A stretch of DNA of 64,000 nt from Candidatus Caldilinea saccharophila (lineage in GTDB: Bacteria; Chloroflexota; Anaerolineae; Caldilineales; Caldilineaceae): assembly GCA_016710365.1 (NCBI GenBank), contig JADJVW010000005.1, positions 62,001-126,000 on the forward strand. The letters are read 5' to 3'. Of the stretch, positions 62,446 through 64,000 are shown in pieces (position 1 is the first letter of the stretch; each line of letters opens with the position of its first letter). The notes beneath the pieces are model-generated. The model was not told where the DNA came from and ran no database searches. It worked only from the letters and a program-made list of their open reading frames with translations. A program made the position numbers and the translations under genes.

Positions 62446-63279
62446 ATGGCAAAGTCGAAGCGTGTATCAGTGAGCAAGGCAGCATTGGTTGAAACCAGCG
62501 AAGAGTTGGAAATCGCTGGCGCCATAACTGCTACGGATGGAGCGGTCGAGATGATAGAAGGTGTAGAAGATTTGGAGATGGCGAGCATGGCCGCGGCAGT
62601 CGGTGTGGCTGAAGTCGCTGCCGGGGCGAGCGATCTGACCCGCGCGGCCGATGCCGCCGTGGTCGCTGAACGTGTGCAGCATTTGAGCAAATTGGTGGAA
62701 GCCGCCGGTGTGGTCGATGTAGCTGAGGGCGTCGATATGCTGATGACGGGCGGCAATGTGCGCGCACTGGGGGCGGTTGTCGGTCTGATGAGCAGAGAAG
62801 AGCTCGACCGTGGCCTGGAACTGGCGCGAGTGGCCGGCGAGCTGTGGACAGTCAGCGACGTGGTCGGCGTGCTGGAAATGCCGGTGCTGGCTGAATTCCT
62901 CGAAGAGCGCGGCATGCGCTTGCAAGAAATCGCAGTCGAGCAGTTGCTGCGCTTCACGAGCACACGCGTCCTGGCTGGAGCCATCGACCAGGCAGGCGAA
63001 GAGGTCGAGACCCTGGGCGGCGAGGAGATCGCGGAAGGTGCGGCGCGCGTGACTATCGCTGAAGCAGCTTCCCTGCGCAGCGCAGAATTAGCTGCCGTCA
63101 GTGACCTGCTGGCAGCCCAGGGCGTCGAGGAACTGGCGACCGCGGCGGCAGCCGGTGACGTGGCGCGCACGGCAGGCCGCGCCGGCGTGGCCAAAATCGC
63201 CGAAGGCGCAGAGGAGATCGGCGCGGGGGAAACGATCTCAACCACAGGCGAAGCCCTGGCGGCACGCGCCGGTCAATAA
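62446..63279 (+). CDS. Ala/Glu/Val-rich helical protein of unknown function
   Basis: 277 residues, intact, with no cysteine, tryptophan only once, no TM and no signal peptide. Composition is dominated by Ala, Glu, Val and Gly, with recurring blocks resembling one another (AVEMIEGVEDLEMASMAAAV, GVVDVAEGVDMLMTGGNVRA, VAKIAEGAEEIGAGETI), suggestive of degenerate amphipathic-helix repeats. CAGGAGAC precedes ATG 62446. It is followed by SHOCT and DUF1269 proteins. I do not recognise a family. Confidence 0.7.
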   Translation: MAKSKRVSVSKAALVETSEELEIAGAITATDGAVEMIEGVEDLEMASMAAAVGVAEVAAGASDLTRAADAAVVAERVQHLSKLVEAAGVVDVAEGVDMLMTGGNVRALGAVVGLMSREELDRGLELARVAGELWTVSDVVGVLEMPVLAEFLEERGMRLQEIAVEQLLRFTSTRVLAGAIDQAGEEVETLGGEEIAEGAARVTIAEAASLRSAELAAVSDLLAAQGVEELATAAAAGDVARTAGRAGVAKIAEGAEEIGAGETISTTGEALAARAGQ

Positions 63280-63315
63280 ATAGATCCGGTCATTCCCGGA
63301 AAAAGGAGAATCAAC

Positions 63316-63690
63316 ATGTTTCGAGGACCAGGACGACGGATGATGCGCCGCCGCGTGGTGGGACGCACCCTGGTAGGCGCCGCCGCAACCACTGCGGTCG
63401 TCGTCGGCACGGCCGGCGCGGTCGGCCATCACCAGCAACAGAAATACGCCAATCAAGATGCGGCTGCTCAGCAACAGGCCGACCTGCAGGACATGCAAGA
63501 CCAGCAGGCAATGCAGCAGCAACAGATCGACCAGATGCAGCAACCACAGATCACGCAGTCGGCGCCGGCGCCGGCAGGCGGTGTTGACTTGACGACACAG
63601 TTGAACCAACTGGCGCAACTTCATGCCTCCGGCGTGCTCTCTGATGAAGAGTTCAGCGCAGCTAAGCAAAAGGTGCTGGCAGGCGGATAA
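63316..63690 (+). CDS. SHOCT-domain protein
   Basis: 124 residues. A basic N-terminus (MFRGPGRRMMRRRVVGRTLV) leads to one short hydrophobic helix (GAAATTAVVVGTAGAVG), then a Gln-rich stretch (~42-80), a Pro/Ala linker and a C-terminal SHOCT motif (LNQLAQLHASGVLSDEEFSA followed by AKQKVLAGG). SHOCT domains are short helical oligomerisation modules. AAAAGGAGAA precedes ATG 63316. It is 36 nt after the Ala-rich gene, so an operon is likely. Confidence 0.88.
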   Translation: MFRGPGRRMMRRRVVGRTLVGAAATTAVVVGTAGAVGHHQQQKYANQDAAAQQQADLQDMQDQQAMQQQQIDQMQQPQITQSAPAPAGGVDLTTQLNQLAQLHASGVLSDEEFSAAKQKVLAGG

Positions 63691-63740
63691 TCTCACCATG
63701 TGGTAATCAAACCACCATTTACTTTTCAAGGAGAATTTCC

Positions 63741-64000
63741 ATGAGTACACAACCGGACAATGCCGTATACAACATCCTCGCCTTTGTGTTTGCCGACAAA
63801 GACAGCGCGCAGAAAGTCAGCAATGAGTTAAAGAATTCTGCGAAGTCGAGCGGGTACAAGGTGATCGCCAACGCCGTCGTCGAGGTTGACGCCAAAGGCA
63901 AGCCCCATGTACACGAGGCCGGTCGGGGCGGTCGAGGCTTCAGCGCCGGTTTGGTCGGTGGTGGGTTATTGGGATTGATCGGCGGGCCAGCGGGCCTGTT
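63741..64000 (+). CDS. DUF1269-family membrane protein, truncated by the window
   Basis: N-terminal 86 residues only. MSTQPDNAVYNILAFVFADK starts at ATG 63741 with AAGGAGA. DKDSAQKVSNELKNSAKSSG and VIANAVVEVDAKGKPHVHEA form the ferredoxin-like fold typical of this family, and FSAGLVGGGLLGLIGGPAGL begins the Gly-rich membrane hairpin. The family is widespread in environmental bacteria with no proven role. It is the last visible gene of the SHOCT cluster. Confidence 0.85.
   Translation, partial: MSTQPDNAVYNILAFVFADKDSAQKVSNELKNSAKSSGYKVIANAVVEVDAKGKPHVHEAGRGGRGFSAGLVGGGLLGLIGGPAGL

Overview
The window looks like part of a chromosome from a Chloroflexota bacterium, probably of the Caldilineales/Anaerolineae type. 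The grounds are high-GC coding, export by lipoprotein signals with no outer-membrane proteins, a cysteine-rich N-terminal motif (CPHLG ... YCFS..H..CPRF) that I associate with Chloroflexota, and a two-component sensor with beta-propeller repeats. This placement is inference; there is no rRNA or other phylogenetic marker here. No tRNA, rRNA, CRISPR array, integrase or transposase was seen.

Sequence quality limits the annotation. About twenty otherwise ordinary genes are split by one or more single-base frameshifts (over 30 in total), and two stretches look non-biological: a run of 30 G at 545-574, and about 355 bases of G/C/T homopolymer at 48113-48468 inside a sensor kinase whose reading frame joins cleanly once the stretch is removed. 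I therefore annotate split genes as single genes and place the break. Most breaks are probably sequencing or assembly errors rather than pseudogenes.

Layout. 1-5153 (-): a three-gene NLR-like operon of a winged-helix protein with one TPR, a membrane protein, and a CHAT protease-NB-ARC-TPR protein with about ten near-identical 120-nt TPR repeats; this is the best candidate for an unusual conflict system. 5435-10175: an MFS transporter, selB and a coiled-coil protein. 10409-18724 (+): two family-4 glycosyltransferases, a Gfo/Idh/MocA oxidoreductase, and a binding-protein ABC importer of the Fbp/Afu/Pot type. 18926-21844: a small protein with a clean terminator, slyD and two DMT-superfamily transporters. 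22064-26443 (+): a subtilisin-family peptidase overlapping a small partner gene, then moeA, moaC, moaD and moaE, ending in five tandem 92-bp repeats.

26872-35223 (-): a long run of a DMT transporter, a tRNA nucleotidyltransferase-type enzyme, a Cys-rich membrane protein, two CNNM/CorC proteins, an XRE regulator, a SpoIIE phosphatase and a P-loop kinase. 36379-44817 (-): a complete urease operon in the order ureA-ureB-ureC-crcB-crcB-ureE-ureF-ureG-ureD-urea transporter-membrane protein, with a pair of fluoride channels between the structural and accessory genes. Because fluoride inhibits urease, this pairing suggests protection of the enzyme.

45248-50411 (+): a hybrid-sensor-like histidine kinase with 14 propeller blades and its LuxR-type response regulator. 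50945-60501 (+): a lipoprotein, a haloalkane-dehalogenase-like hydrolase, an arylsulfatase, a LURP-one-related protein and two SulP anion transporters separated by a decayed copy of the LURP-one gene; together these point to release and uptake of sulfate. 60579-64000 (+): a voltage-gated potassium channel, a small membrane protein, a stand-alone receiver domain, an Ala-rich helical protein, a SHOCT protein and a truncated DUF1269 protein. A 42-nt element recurs, ungapped, upstream of ureA, the lipoprotein gene and the receiver gene. Several families of palindromic intergenic repeats are scattered throughout.
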